From: Carex sylvatica
Lineage: Eukaryota; Streptophyta; Magnoliopsida; Poales; Cyperaceae
Direction of reading: 5' to 3'
Assembly (NCBI GenBank): GCA_964058845.1
Contig: CAXKVR010000034.1
Coordinates: 744,001 to 808,000 of the forward strand
DNA: 64,000 bases
Shown: positions 49,501 through 61,876 of the stretch, in pieces
Layout of the letters: each line of letters starts with the position of its first letter
How positions within the stretch are numbered: the first letter of the stretch is position 1
Program-made: the position numbers and the translations under genes
Notes under the pieces: generated by a model
What the model saw: only the letters and a program-made list of their open reading frames with translations
What the model was told of the DNA's origin: nothing
Database searches by the model: none

Positions 49501-49840
49501 ATAAAGCACGCAAGCAATTTGTTATTAGCTAAAAGAATACTATACATAAATCTCATACTACAGTGAACACCAGATAACAATTTATAGGAACCATTAGAAA
49601 TGTGTGTGTGTCATTAGACGATGGTTTTACTTGAAAGGATTTAAGTTAACCTTTTTTTTTTTTTTAACTTTCTTTTGTTTATTGTTTTTTTCTTTTGAAC
49701 GAAGAAAATTTGAATCATTAAACCTGAATTAGTTGGAATGTGGTTTGTTACACTAAATGCACCGCTAATTACTTAAAATTAAAAAAATAATTGCGATTAA
49801 AAGTAAATAGATGAGTTTAGAGAAATTTGACATGCGGGGT
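46592..49840. other. Promoter side of the fucosyltransferase gene and repeat-bearing spacer
   Basis: The region upstream of the 46591 start is AT-rich. Around 47360-47600 is a truncated copy of the 8419-8796 MITE family (GTCCGAACAGTTGATCCGAA..., CTAAAAAAATAGTAAAAA). At 49190-49350 lies a short repeat with ACCTCAGAGGATATGGACTCG, similar to the MITE in RRP45 intron 6. No gene is seen. Confidence 0.5.
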
Positions 49841-52265
49841 ATAACGGAGTTCAGCAATACAAAGGGCTACGTCTCCGCGCGAGGCGTCGCAACCTCTTCT
49901 AGGTGCGACTTTCTATTACCCAATACGAAATGATTACAACTTGTGAACTGGTAAGCCCTTACAACCAACGGAAAGTCACACGGCCAACTCAAAGCGAGAA
50001 TAAAGTCTCAAAGTTTAGATTCTCAAGAAGAACCTATTGAGATTGATCTGAGAATTCTCGTCAGGTCGACCTTCAAATATATTCCTAGTCACCAATCGGA
50101 TGTAGGAACTCTTGATGTCGAAATTGTTCGCCTCTATATCGGGCATGATGACGCTAGTTTGAGCCCTCAGATCTCATGGAAGGGCAAAGTCTCTCAACAG
50201 CCATGACATATTGATGGTTGCTCTTGTAGAAGAGTTAGTGATGGGGGGCATAGGAAAACTGCTAGGAGGATCCATGTAAATGGAACTCGAGCTTGTTCTC
50301 CTAATACAATTTCTTTAGAAAATATGTATATGTGCAAAACTCTTCTCCTTTAGAAGATAATTTATACAAATAATATACCTCCTAAAGATAAATAAGGAAT
50401 AAAAATAAAGTACTAAAAAAAGTGCAAAAAATAAAAGTGCAAAAAAAGTAAAGGTTTTGACCTAGAACCCGTTATTGTTAAACTTCTAAAGATATTGCAA
50501 ATATCCTTTAGAATATCTACCCTATCTCCGGCAACGGTGTCAAAAAGCTTGATGACTCGAAATGAGACTACTAACTTTTAGTATGTATAAATATATACTT
50601 AGTTACCCTAATGCTACTCTGTCGGATTACAAGCACATAATCCTATCGTGTAGTAGTGGCGGGTGTCGATCCATAGGGATAGATCTTAGTAGTTTAACAA
50701 TAATAACACTAGTCTAGGTTCTTCGGATTTGTTTGAGTCGCGTGAATACTAATAATAATTATTAATAATAATAAAGGTACAATGTGATTTTATAGTTTAC
50801 TCTGGCGATGATATAAGTGGAGATGCTAATTGCTGTAAATCAAGTTTAGGGAGCCTCTAGGATTTTGGATGAATTTCTTCTAATTAACTCAATACAATAT
50901 TTATGGTACTCATGTCTACCCATATACGACACTGTCACTACCGCATACGGCCTCGCCTATGACTTTCTGTCATTGCCTCATGCGTTATAGATCACTCCAT
51001 AGAGTAGTGATACGTGTTAAGGGTACGCTAAAAAGTTTCAGTACAATAAGATGTACCTTTTAAACCTTAAACACTTTTGAGTCAAATTGCAAGTGCACAA
51101 TTCTATCAAAGTAGTATTTTAGGTATCGATCCACAGGGAGTATGGAAAATACTTAGTTTTAAACTCTAAACAATTAATTTCAGAAAATAATAATAAAGTA
51201 AAGTGCAATAAAGTAGAATAAAAGAAGGGGGGGTTTGTTTAAGTAATCCTAAAGGTTGGGTTCAATACCCGAGAATAATGAATAGTAAATAATAGATGTA
51301 AGTGAAATGAAAGAAAGAAATATTGGTTTGTTTTCAAGTTGAGAAGATCTAGGGGTCTTTGGTCTACAATCCCTTGCTAATTCTATCTATTCGGTATTTG
51401 CTTGAATTCATGTATGATTTGACGAGGTTTCTAACCTAATATGTTATTAAGGGTCACTTTCGTGAATTAATAACGTCCCTAGGTAATTCGGACTTCACGA
51501 TTAAGTCCTTCACCCTAGCTACCTAGACCATAAGCTCTTGTTAGCCTATTTCAATTAATTATTGATACAAGTATTTTGGTGGGTTGGGTTAATTTTCCTC
51601 GATTTTTAGGGCTGTCACCATCCTAAAGGGATATTTAACAATCACGTTCACACAAAATACATATCAATACTTAATCAATCTAGGTGTCCTAATTAGGGTT
51701 TGACTTCACGGTTAGGTCCTTCACCAAGTCCCTAATCTTAATTTCTGTAGTTCCGGCTTAGATTAAATTGGTTAGAATCTTAATCAAAATCTAGGATATT
51801 TGCATTCATAATTTGGTACTATCCTATATGATCCTAATCTACTTTGGTTCTTTCGAATCCTAAGCGGGATAACTACAATTCAAGTACTAACTATGTAATT
51901 AACACAAATTATTAAATCACAGAAATTAACAATCAAATCCCATAAAACAATCATAATAAAAGCAAATAACCAAATAAAATAGAATTAAACAAGTTCATGC
52001 ATGATGACCTAAACCCTTAGAGAGAGAACTACTCCCTCTTGGAGAGATCCATTACAAAAGTTGGCAAAGTAAGAAGAAATGAAATAAAAGAAATGATTAC
52101 ACCCTTTATTGAATCAAGAACCTCAATCTTGCCTTCTTCTTGCTTGAACCTTCTTCTCCTTCCTTGAAAGCTTTCCTTACTCCAGAATTTATCGCTAAGT
52201 GTGTATGTAAAGAGAGAGAGAGAATGATGGTGTGTTGGTTGATGTGTTGATGCGATGATTGATAT

Positions 52266-52355
52266 CCCTCCAAAGAGAGATCTCCTCCGAAGAGAGATTC
52301 CCTCCGAAGAGAGATCACCCCCGAAGAGAGATTCCCTCCGAAGAGAGATCCCTTA
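52266..52355. repeat. 17-base tandem repeat
   Basis: The unit CCCTCCGAAGAGAGATT and variants is repeated about five times head to tail. Confidence 0.8.
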
Positions 52356-52575
52356 CAAAAGAGATCCCCCTTAATGGAAAAGAACCCCCTCCTTTATAGC
52401 CCAGGACTACGCCCGATTTAGAGGCTAGAAGGTGGGGTTAGTGGAGTAGTGGTTGTTCTGTTTTCATTGCTTCCCCGGCAAGCATGTGTATTTCTGGCAG
52501 TAAAAACGCGTCCATAAAGCGCCAAAAATAGAAAAATTGTCAAACCGGGCAGTTATTGGCTTTCTGCGGGTCCAG

Positions 52576-52797
52576 TGCGGATGGATGACCCGCACTGAGG
52601 GTGGCTTCACCCGCACTGGGACAAGTTTCCTTATTTAACTTCTGCAAATTTCTCTGGGTGCGCGTGGAACTGCGGATGGATGACCCGCACTAAGGGTGGC
52701 TTCACCCGCACTGGGACAAGTTTCCTTATTTAACTTCTGCAAATTTCTCTGGGTGCGGGTGGAACTGCGGATGGATGACCCGCACTGCGGGTGGGTT
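52576..52797. repeat. 95-base tandem repeat, 2.3 copies
   Basis: Copies start at 52576, 52671 and 52766 with TGCGGATGGATGACCCGCAC. Each unit contains words for CCCGCACTGGGACAAG. It is GC-rich against an AT-rich background, and copies 1 and 2 differ at only a few bases. Confidence 0.88.
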
Positions 52798-54999
52798 CTG
52801 TGCTTTTCTAAAGTTGCTGAAATCGATCAAGTGTTGAGTGCAACTCGGCTCATCCGCAGTGCGTGTGGTCCATCCGCACTGGGAAGAATTTTTCATCATT
52901 TTTCATTTTTTATTTTCTCAAGTTGTAGATCTTCTCGTTGGCTTTCCGAAAAGTGGTCATATGTCCAAAACGGAGTTACGAGTCAAAAGTTGTGGCCGTT
53001 TTAAGTTAAGACTCCATTTTTGCAGTTCTGCTACAGTGCGTCCGCACTGGGCTCGAACTTTTTCTGTTCGACCAAAGTGCGGCTGCATCGATATCTGTGC
53101 GTCCGCACGGATCTTGACGAATAGCTTATTATACCTTTTTAAAATTGCCGCGCGTCCAGAAATCCATCTAAGTACTCATTACGACCATATGTTAAACCGT
53201 GCGTCCGCACTAGGCATTTTTCTTCGTTTTTCTTTATTTTTCTTTGTTTCCTGCAAATTAAAACCAAACAAATGCAGTAACTTGATTCTAGGTGTATTCT
53301 ATTCTCTTTATATTCAAAATACAAGATATTTGGTGTTATTTTATGATGAAAACTAGATCGAATATGTATATAATTTATGCTTATCAAATTTCCCCAAGCT
53401 TGAACATTGCTTGTCCCCAAGCAACATCTAAACTTGAAATACAATTTGATCTCTAATTTAACCTTATATCAAGTATACATTTTTAAATTGTAAAATTTGT
53501 ATGAGCTTGCCAAAATTTAAAAATCGCAATGTAAATTTTCTACAAATCTAAAGTTCAACCCTTGGTTAATCATGCTTCACACCACAATTCGATTACTCTA
53601 ACTTTTATTTCCTTAAAGGCTTAGAATTTGTAAACTTCGGTTATCTAAATTTGTTACAAAAAATGCATTCTTATTTGTGAAAATTCTTTTAAAAATCCCC
53701 AAGCTTGGATCAAGCTTAGGTTAGAAAGTCGCGGACTTTGTTTTGTTGATATTTGCAAAATTTAAATTTTCTTTTGTTGCTTTTATTTGATGACACTATA
53801 AATCTTTATCCTTAGGACAAAACCGGTTAGTTTTAGGTAGCTAATCCATATCCAACCGTTTTAATTCAAAAGTGCATTTGCATGCTCATGGTTCAACCCT
53901 TCCATGACACGAACTCACATTTTTAGTGTGAACTCGGTCACTTTATCGGACAAACTAGCAGAGCAAAGTGTCAATGATTCATTGCTATAAGTACGTCATA
54001 TCGCCGTAACATAAGTAAGCGAAATCTTATTTTCTTAAAAAATTTAATTTTGAACAATTTTCAATAATTTTTGCAAAATATCATGAATACACACATCCAT
54101 ATGCATTAAATCATACTCATGAATATCCCGATCTTTCTAAATTCATTTTCTACATATAAGTTGCATTTTCAAAAAAAAAAATTTAAATTCCTAAGTTTTC
54201 ATTTTCGTAAACCTTTATTTCCACTAAGTTTTTCGCCAATTTATGGGGTTATTTCTAATTATTCCAAGGGTATTCCTAAAAACTCGTTAAAATTCTCATT
54301 AAAATTTCTTATTTTTTGACAATCACTCAAATTTATTGAATATGTATATAATTTATGCTTATCAAGTAGAGCCGTATACCGGTACTATTATTCCCTACGA
54401 ATTACTTGGGTTCGATCCTATGCGTATTTGAAAGGTTTTTCCGACTCTAAAGTCGGCTTGTGGGGGACAATTCTGATTATCACAGGATATAATGTAATTA
54501 AATCACTCACACCAATCTAATTAATTATATTCTCCTATTACTCACTAAGTAATAACCCTAAACTCTATTCATTAAAAGTAAAATCTCGATGCCATGTTAC
54601 TTAGGTGCTAGTACTTACATGTTTGTCCGGACGCAACGACTATGCAACCTCATAGCATGTAGGATACAAATAACAAATAAATTTCTAATTATACTTCGAG
54701 ATGCCATATAATCTATATCCTGCCAAGGGAGCCCACTGGGTTCGAACCCTAGCCTTTGAACCGCGACCAGGTCTCGTTAGCCGAAGTGTTTATAGTACTT
54801 ACATGTAGCCCCTCTCACACCGAGGTACAACGGTTTATAACACCTATTGGTATGTGGAGGACACTGGACCATCTGTAGACAGAACTATGTATGCAAACAC
54901 ATATTTCAATAACATTCTAAGTATAACGAAATCTCAAATAGACATAAAAGGAAAATAAATATTATAGTAAAGAACAATTAGAATTCATTACAGCTATCC

Positions 55000-55298
55000 C
55001 TAGAGAGAAGAAGCTTAGTTACTCAAAGTCATGACAAAATAAAAGAAGTAATAAAAGAAAGACATAACCTATAACTTAGACACTTCTTTCTTAGAAGACT
55101 CATTCTTCTTTCGCCTTAGACTTCGAGCGCCTCTTCTTCTCCACAACTTCAAATATTTCACGCAATATTCTGCTCTAAACTATGGACTTACACAACTAAA
55201 ACATGCACCCTAATTCCTATTACAAAAGGGATTTATATAGCCTAGCTTAGAGGTGATGAGTCATGGAGAACATGGAGAAAGAGAAGGAGATTGGTAAA
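55000..55298. other. Spacer left of the U2 duplication
   Basis: No feature is recognised. It links the retrotransposon-like region to the duplicated segment. Confidence 0.4.
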
Positions 55299-56244
55299 AC
55301 TAGTAAAACTAGTAAAACTAAAAAAATCCAAACCCCTTTGTCAACGAATCTCTTCATCCATGGTTATAGCGCTTGCGTGTGACTAAGTCACAGAACAGGT
55401 GAAAGGAGAATAGCTATTAGTTTATGGAAAGACAAGGAGCTTCGGGGTTGGGATTAGTACAGATATGAGAACTGCTAAAGATATATTGATCAACATAATT
55501 AACGTTTTCAATTTTAAATTATTAAATTTTGAAAATTAGATTTTTCAAACCACAGCTTGTTTTTGAAAAGTTCAAAATGCCAAACACTCTAAACACAAAA
55601 TGTCACAATTGCATTGAGTAAAATTGCTGCAGCCATTAACAATAGAGAAATAAAATGAAGATATTGAACAAGGTGAGAACTGAGGAGACTGACAGATTGG
55701 TGCGGTCGTTCCCATTTTTTTCGCTACTTTCATGTAAATCGGCACATTGATCTTCACAATGCTAGCTAGTGCATTTGCAAAAATAATAGGAGAGAAGACT
55801 TCGGAATTCTCCTTGAGTCCCTGTCATTGTACCAATTTACGGCCATGCCATTATTCTGCTCTTGAGATGATTTACCGAAATCAGGAATCACAATGCTACA
55901 AAGAACAAAGTACCAGTAAAGGTATCGCGCCATCAGCCTTCCATTGGTTGAGACCAGAGGCTTAAATTTATTAGGTTTTGGGTTTTACTTGACAATGCTG
56001 CTGTTGAGTCAAGTATGTGACTGGTACTGCAATTCATCTTGGAAGGAAATGCTGATATGTGAACAACAGTCTGATTGCCAAAAAAATTCTATGACCCAGT
56101 TTCATTAAGGTGGAGAAGCTTTCTAAGCGTGATTTTATCATTAAATTTACCAGATCATAAATTTTCAACAATCTTCAATCCAATCCAATTTTCTAAACAC
56201 ACGTTAAAAAACTTCAAGAAAATACTTTTCAATTAGAATTGGTT

Positions 56245-56439
56245 AGGGTGCGCCAGGCCTATGCAATAGTGCAGCACAAAGGCGATGCTCTAGGGCCCCA
56301 GTAGCAAGCTACTGTGGTGGACCCTCCCCCACAAAAAATAAATTTAATATCGTTGTGAACACATGGTCCACATATCAGATATTAAACTGATAAGAACAGA
56401 TACTACACTTGATCTTAGCCAAAAGGCCGAGAAAGGTAT
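56245..56439 (-). ncRNA. U2: U2 spliceosomal snRNA, copy A
   Basis: On the - strand the gene begins ATACCTTTCTCGGCCTTTTG at 56439, the conserved 5' end of plant U2. It contains the branch-point-pairing segment GTGTAGTATCTG, the Sm-site region AATTTATTTTTTGTGG and the terminal stem-loops, ending near GGCGCACCC at 56245 (about 195 bases, as expected). U2 pairs with the intron branch point in the spliceosome. The promoter has the plant snRNA elements at the Pol II spacing (separate entry). The gene looks intact. Confidence 0.95.
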
Positions 56440-56463
56440 AAGTTGCCATGATGCCGCACCTAG

Positions 56464-56516
56464 TATTTTATAGGAGCTCCTGAGACTTCATAAGATAGCA
56501 CATGGGTTGTGGGACT
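56464..56516 (-). promoter_or_regulatory. Upstream sequence element and TATA box of U2 copy A
   Basis: AGTCCCACAACC (56516-56505) matches most of the plant snRNA upstream element RTCCCACATCG. TATAAAATA lies at 56472-56464, 32 bases further on, and 24 bases before the RNA start. This wide spacing is the Pol II arrangement in plants. Confidence 0.8.
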
Positions 56517-57624
56517 AAAAGCTAAAAGCGCTCTTTAAGTTGTGAAGCGAACCGGTAGTGCATGCACCTTTTTAATGGACTGGGTTATTCCTGGACCAAA
56601 AATTGATTTCAATATGGCCTTACTTTAATAACTTTAAGCTCGCTGCTCATTTGCAATGAGCGGAGATGTTCCAAACTTTCAATTGGTTCTAAAAATTAAT
56701 TTGTGACTGACTATAATTTTGCTTCATGATACTTGTTGTATGTGTAAAAGCGACATCGTGTGATTTAAAACGAATTTAGGTTTAGTTTTATTGTTGGAGA
56801 TCAAATAATTTTATACCATTAAAACTTGGTTCCTAAAAACATTTTAGGATATTAAACTTTCCTCATGTGTGCTTATACTACCCTTTATATGGCCAATAGG
56901 AAAAAAAAAATTTCACTGATCATCAGATGTATGCTGGTGTTTACTCCATCTTAATTCAATAATTCTTAACTGATACTTGTGCATTAGTCATCAGTAAAAG
57001 GAAGTGAATGACAAAGGTAAGAATGAGTGGTTCCTTAAGTTCTATTTTTCATTTCTTTTATTTCTGCTTGAGCTATTTTTTATTTCTACATAGGATGAAC
57101 ATGAATCAGTTTTCATGTCCAGAGGTCCAACACAGACACACAGTTACGACCAGTCCAATTAAATGATATGAAAATTTTGAGTTTAATTTTAACTTAATAA
57201 TTTGTCCATTGGTGTGTATAAAATGACTTGTGCTCAGCACTTGAGCAGAGATGACGAAACGATTAACCGCAACTCTATTGAAAGGTGGATACGAAATATT
57301 TGAAACTGAGAGGATATGAACTTTTGTATAATTTAACTACTTAGTTATTTGAAGGAGTTTCATTTAACCAAATGACAGGCTTACAGCATGCTGCCAAATT
57401 ATCCTGAGATTCTGACACTGGGCTTAAGCAGCACACTTGTGCTATAATTCTTGTTGAGTTTCTCTTGGTCAGTAGAGTTATTTTGTGTGAGTAGAGAAGT
57501 CAAGAAAAAGGGAATACTTGTCAATTTGATTTTTAAAATAACTAAATAATAGGTTAATAAATTTTAAAGGGAATCAAAGAAATAATGTTAAGCTTTGATG
57601 GAGATGTTGAATATTATAGTGTTT

Positions 57625-58090
57625 TCATAGACAAGCCAACCCACACCGGCATAAATACAACCCCTCCAGTATGTTTGGGAGCTGCGAGGAAACTTTTACG
57701 TGCACGCTTGCATGCAACATCTTTAGCTCGGAGCAGTTATACCGATCGATATCTTGCACTGCCGATGCATTTGGAGTATAATATTTAAATTTCGCGTGAA
57801 ACCTGTTACGACCAATTTCAGGGTCCCACTGGACAAAGGTCATGATAAGGTCAGTAAAGGACTCTTTGGGTCTTGATCTGATCGAATCAACTGCTGTGAG
57901 AATAACTGAAGAAGGGGTAGAAACAGCTTCAGTGGTAGACTGGTAGTAACTGGAGATGAAACAGAAGCGTCTGAGGCCGGTAATACTGAGTAGGTCGAGA
58001 AATCGAGATTCGAAAACAGAAGCACAGTACAGAGGAGCGCGATACCGATTATGGAAATGAGATACCTGAATTTGAATTGGAATTGGTCAT
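57625..58090 (-). pseudogene. Broken first exon of a third fucosyltransferase copy
   Basis: On the - strand an ATG at 58090 is followed after one frameshift (within the first ten codons) by a membrane segment (YLISIIGIALLCTVLLFSNL). After a second frameshift comes the stem and domain start (TAVDSIRSRPKESFTDL, HASVHVKV, LYLCRCGLACL). The frame ends in TGA at 57627-57625, where the complete gene has a Trp codon (CRCGLSCLW). Similarity stops there. Exons 2 and 3 are not found. It is therefore a truncated pseudogene of the gene at 45038-46591. Confidence 0.85.
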
Positions 58091-59722
58091 GGTGATGTGT
58101 TTCTTAGGGGAATATTTCTTGGTCATGGCGGGATGAGATGAAGATCTACATCATTTGAGAATGAATAAATCTTTTTTAGCATTTTAATTTTATTGTTTTT
58201 TAAGTTTCCAGACCTGGTATCATGTTTGTTTAAGCAAAGTACATGTAAACCTGGTTTTTCTTTTTAATTTTTTTTTTATCCTGAACTAAGAAGTTTGAAT
58301 CATTGGACTTGAATGCAATGGAATGTTTGTTATTGTCACTTCAATGGATCTTAATTATATGATAAATTTGTCACTTCAATGTTTTTTTTTTTAATTAATT
58401 GACGAGTTTAATTAAGTTGACTTGTGTATTATTGGGCCTGATGTTCTTTTTGGGTAAATATATTAAGAAGGATGATTTAGTCAAATAAAAAAACACATGA
58501 CTTGTGCGCTGTATATTGTTAATATACAAAATAAGATAACAGTTGTTAACCAGTAAAACTAGGAAATCCAAACCCTTCATTTTTTTTTTAAACTTTTCCC
58601 CAAAAGGATGTACTCCGGTGAGGAGATATTAATCAACATAATTAACGTTTTCAAATTTAAGTTATTAAATTTTGACTATTAGATAGGACGAATTTTCAAA
58701 CTCCAGCTGGCTTTTGAGAAGTTAAAAAATGTCAAAAACTCTAAAAACAAAAATGTCCCAAATGTATAGGTGAAATTGCTGCAGCCTTTAATGTCTAGAG
58801 ATAAATAAAATGAGGATATTGAACAGGTGGGAACTGACGAGGCCAACAGATCGATGCTTTCGGTCCTGTTTCTTTGCTATTTCCACGCAACCTGGCATTG
58901 GTCTTCACAAAGCAGGCTAGTGCATTTGCCAAAAGAATAGGGGATACAAAACATTGAAATTCCTAAATTTACTCTGTGTCATTATTATCGTACCAATTTA
59001 CGGTTGAGTCGTTATTCCGCTATTGAGACAATTTACTGAAATACCCTCAGGAATCTCAATGCTACAAAGATCAGTGCACCATTGGTTGAGACCAGAGGCT
59101 TCAATTTGTTAGGTTTGGGTATTTTACTTGACAATGATGCTGTTGTGACGGTACCAATGACACTTTAGGGGACTGGTACTGTAATTCATCTTGCAAGAAG
59201 ATGCTGATATGTTCACAACAGTTTGGTTGCAAAACAAAATTTTCTCTGACCAAGTTTCATTCAAGTGGAGAAGCCTTCTTTCTAAACATAGGTGTTTTTA
59301 TCGTAGAATTTACCAGGTCATAAAATTTCAGTCTTAAGTTTTGAGTTCTATTTGGCTGAAATTATGTAGAGGGGGAACAGAGGAGTGATGCATCATGCAT
59401 GTGTTGGAACCTTCATAGGCTGCATTGATGTTGAGTGTTGTTCACATGCATGAATTGCATGGTGAATGGGATGCTTTTGCAATTTACTTTTTCTTGTTAT
59501 CTAGGCTGGTAGCTTCTACTTTAAAAAAAAAATAAAGGATTTGAGTCCTGTTTTCGTTAATACATGTTGATATTAAAGACTAAAAGATAATAAAAGTTGA
59601 CCCATTACGGTCAAATTGCTGTACCAAAGCTTAAGTCCCAATAATATTCACAGTATAAATCTTTTCATATTTATACTTACAAACCAAAAAAGAAAAAAAT
59701 AACTTTACAATTAAATTTGGTA

Positions 59723-59917
59723 GGGGTGCGCCAGGTCTATGCAATAGTGCAGCGCAAAGGCGACGCTCGAGGGCCCCAGTAGCAAGCTACTGTGGTGGAC
59801 CCTCCCCCACAAAAAATAAATTTAATATCGTTGCGAACACATGGTTCACATATCAGATATTAAACTGATAAGAACAGATACTACACTTGATCTTAGCCAA
59901 AAGGCCGAGAAAGGTAT
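59723..59917 (-). ncRNA. U2: U2 spliceosomal snRNA, copy B
   Basis: It has the same features as copy A: 5' end ATACCTTTCTCGGCC at 59917, branch-point-pairing segment, Sm-site region and the 3' stem-loops. It differs from copy A at a handful of bases, mainly in the 3' half, and several of these keep base pairs intact (see findings). Upstream element and TATA box are present, so it is likely active. Confidence 0.95.
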
Positions 59918-59941
59918 GAGTTGATATGATGCCGCACCTAG

Positions 59942-59994
59942 TATTTTATAGGAGCTCCTGAGACTTCATAAGATAGCACAGGGATTGTGGGACT
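59942..59994 (-). promoter_or_regulatory. Upstream sequence element and TATA box of U2 copy B
   Basis: AGTCCCACAATC (59994-59983) is slightly closer to the plant consensus than in copy A. TATAAAATA lies at 59950-59942. Spacing equals copy A. Confidence 0.8.
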
Positions 59995-60231
59995 AAAAGA
60001 GCGCTCTGTTCTTTTAATTGTGAAGCTAACCGGTCGTGAATATACCTTCTAATGGACTGGGTTATTATTCCTGGTCCTGGACCAAAGGATTGATCTTAAT
60101 ATGGGCCTTACTTTTAGTAGCTTTAAGTGCGCTGGATGTTTGCAGTGAGTGAGACGCTTCAATTGGTTCAAATATTAATTGTCAAAAGACTAAATTTTCC
60201 TTTTTCATGATACTAATTATATGGGTAAAGC

Positions 60232-61044
60232 TAGGGGTAGCAACGAATCGAATCAAATCGAATTTACCTTAAGTTTGAGTTTGGTTTGAACCTGATTTGA
60301 TTCGTTTCGAATCGAACTAATTTTAAATTGAATTAATTGCAAACTACACATTTTTAGAATCGAATCTGAATTGAATCACGAACTAAATTATTTTTTAGCA
60401 GCCCTAGTTATACCGGTAGTTTATACATTAATTTTTTCTCGCAGGACAAAATTTACATGGCTTCTTTTTCTTTTTACCGGTATGAAATGAGTGTTTTTAA
60501 GTTGAAAAAAATTTCATGAAAAAATACATAACAACAAATAATCGTAAAAAGACGATTAAGTACAAGAACTGAAATTCTCGAGTGCTCACTCGATCAAACC
60601 CTCGATCGAACCATCTAATGAAGTGAGAATTCGAAAGATAGAGAAGGCAGATGAGAGACAGCCGAAGAGAGAGGAGAGACAGCCAGTCGCCGAGAGCGTC
60701 GACTAGATTTTAGAGCGAGAAGGAGAGTGAGTTAGGGAGAGGCGGAGAGAGAACTAGGTTATTGAGATTTAAGAACAATGGAGCGTCGACTAAGTTAAAT
60801 TATGACTCTCTATCTTGGATTTTAATTTCATCAGGTAAATGAACAGTCGATGTTATTATGAGATTTGAACCATAAAAGTTCGCGAACTCATTTCAATCAA
60901 ACCAAGCTAGGTTTGTGTTTGGTTTGAATTAATTTCGAACCAAACCTGGTTTGATTCGTTTCAATTCGAACTCATTTCGAATCGAATTAAACTCGAATTA
61001 AATTCGAATCAAATTACGAACTACAAATTTTTTTGCCAGCCCTA
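60232..61044. mobile_element. hAT-like non-autonomous element inserted in duplication copy B
   Basis: The ends are TAGGGGTAGCAA and the complement of TAGGGCTGGCAAAA. It is flanked by GGTAAAGC (60224-60231) and GATAAAGC (61045-61052), a target duplication of 8 bases with one mismatch. The interior is dense in GATTCGTTTCGAATCGAA words in both orientations. No transposase is seen. Copy A of the duplication shows the uninterrupted site near 56745-56755. Confidence 0.85.
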
Positions 61045-61103
61045 GATAAAGCCACGTCATGTGATTTTAATTTAGGGGCGGTCAAATAATTAAAGAGATG
61101 GGC

Positions 61104-61243
61104 ATTAGATGCGCTGAAATGATAGTCTTGCTAACATATATATAAATTGCTATGCTTTATGTATTTATAGAATGCAACTAAAGATATATATAATTTTGAA
61201 GAAAGCAATTAGATGCGCTGAAATGATAGTCTTGCTAACATAT
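61104..61243. repeat. 36-base direct repeat with 68-base spacer
   Basis: An identical stretch beginning ATTAGATGCGCTGAAATGAT occurs at 61104-61139 and 61208-61243. It suggests a local duplication of about 104 bases whose spacer has remained or diverged. Confidence 0.85.
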
Positions 61244-61876
61244 TTGATGTCTTCGTTATCTCTCGTTTTGCTACCATTTTTTAATTGAGTATGTGCTATT
61301 TTTCTAGATTTTGCATGGCAGTAGTTCAAATATACTAATTCAGCTGGTTTTACTAATTTTTGACTTGTTCGCACCATCATGCTTTCATGTTTTGAAATTT
61401 GCATTATGAAATTTACCGAGTTATCATAAATTTGATTGTTTATTTATTGATATTCTTTATAGTCGATAGAATATGTTCACCAACAATCAGCATTTGACTT
61501 GTCAGTTGTCACTGATTAAATAAAATGTAATATTAAAATTTTTTATTACTAAATAATCTTTTTTTTATCCCAATTATTTTACCATGAAGAATTGGATATA
61601 AATAGTGCAATTTGTTTTGAGTTCATTATTGTACAACTTAATATGAATTGCAGTACTTGTAACATTATTTTAGTCTTTTATGTAATATATATTCAGTTTG
61701 GATTCAATATAAATGGAGAAACAATGAAAGCATAACAAATAAAATCATATTCATTGTTTTATGAAAGTGATTAATCAATTAAAATATGGCTCTTTTTTGA
61801 AGCTTGTGGATCCCAGTATAGAAAAAGTACTAATTATCTTTATTAAAAGAAACAAGTGCGGTGATTTAAGTAGGGT

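Larger units (their letters stand above)
49840..55000. mobile_element. Decayed LTR-retrotransposon-like region
   Basis: Two GATCCA(C/T)AGGGA words (about 50672 and 51130) occur in a leader-like context, together with TTTCCCCAAGCTTGAAC...TGTCCCCAAGCAA at 53390-53425. These are typical of plant Ty3/Gypsy elements that have lost coding capacity. The region also contains two tandem repeats (17 and 95 bases) and a 28-base direct repeat. No gag-pol frame longer than chance is visible, and the LTR borders are not resolved. Confidence 0.45.
55299..56825. repeat. Segmental duplication, copy A (contains U2 snRNA)
   Basis: It aligns with 58550-61110 in the same orientation, with U2 start points 3478 bases apart. 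Shared words outside the U2 gene include CAACATAATTAACGTTTTCAA, AAATTGCTGCAGCC, GGTTGAGACCAGAGGCTT and AATGGACTGGGTTATT. Divergence is clear, with many small indels outside the RNA gene. Confidence 0.8.
58550..61110. repeat. Segmental duplication, copy B (contains U2 snRNA and an insertion)
   Basis: It is paralogous to 55299-56825. The alignment resumes after the hAT-like insertion at 60232-61044 with ATAAAGCCACGTCATGTGAT against GTAAAAGCGACATCGTGTGAT of copy A. The two copies flank the broken fucosyltransferase exon. Confidence 0.8.

Noticed and set aside
52838..53356. Frame of 172 codons on the + strand
   Set aside because: It starts at the edge of the 95-base repeat region, has no family resemblance and lies in the decayed retroelement.
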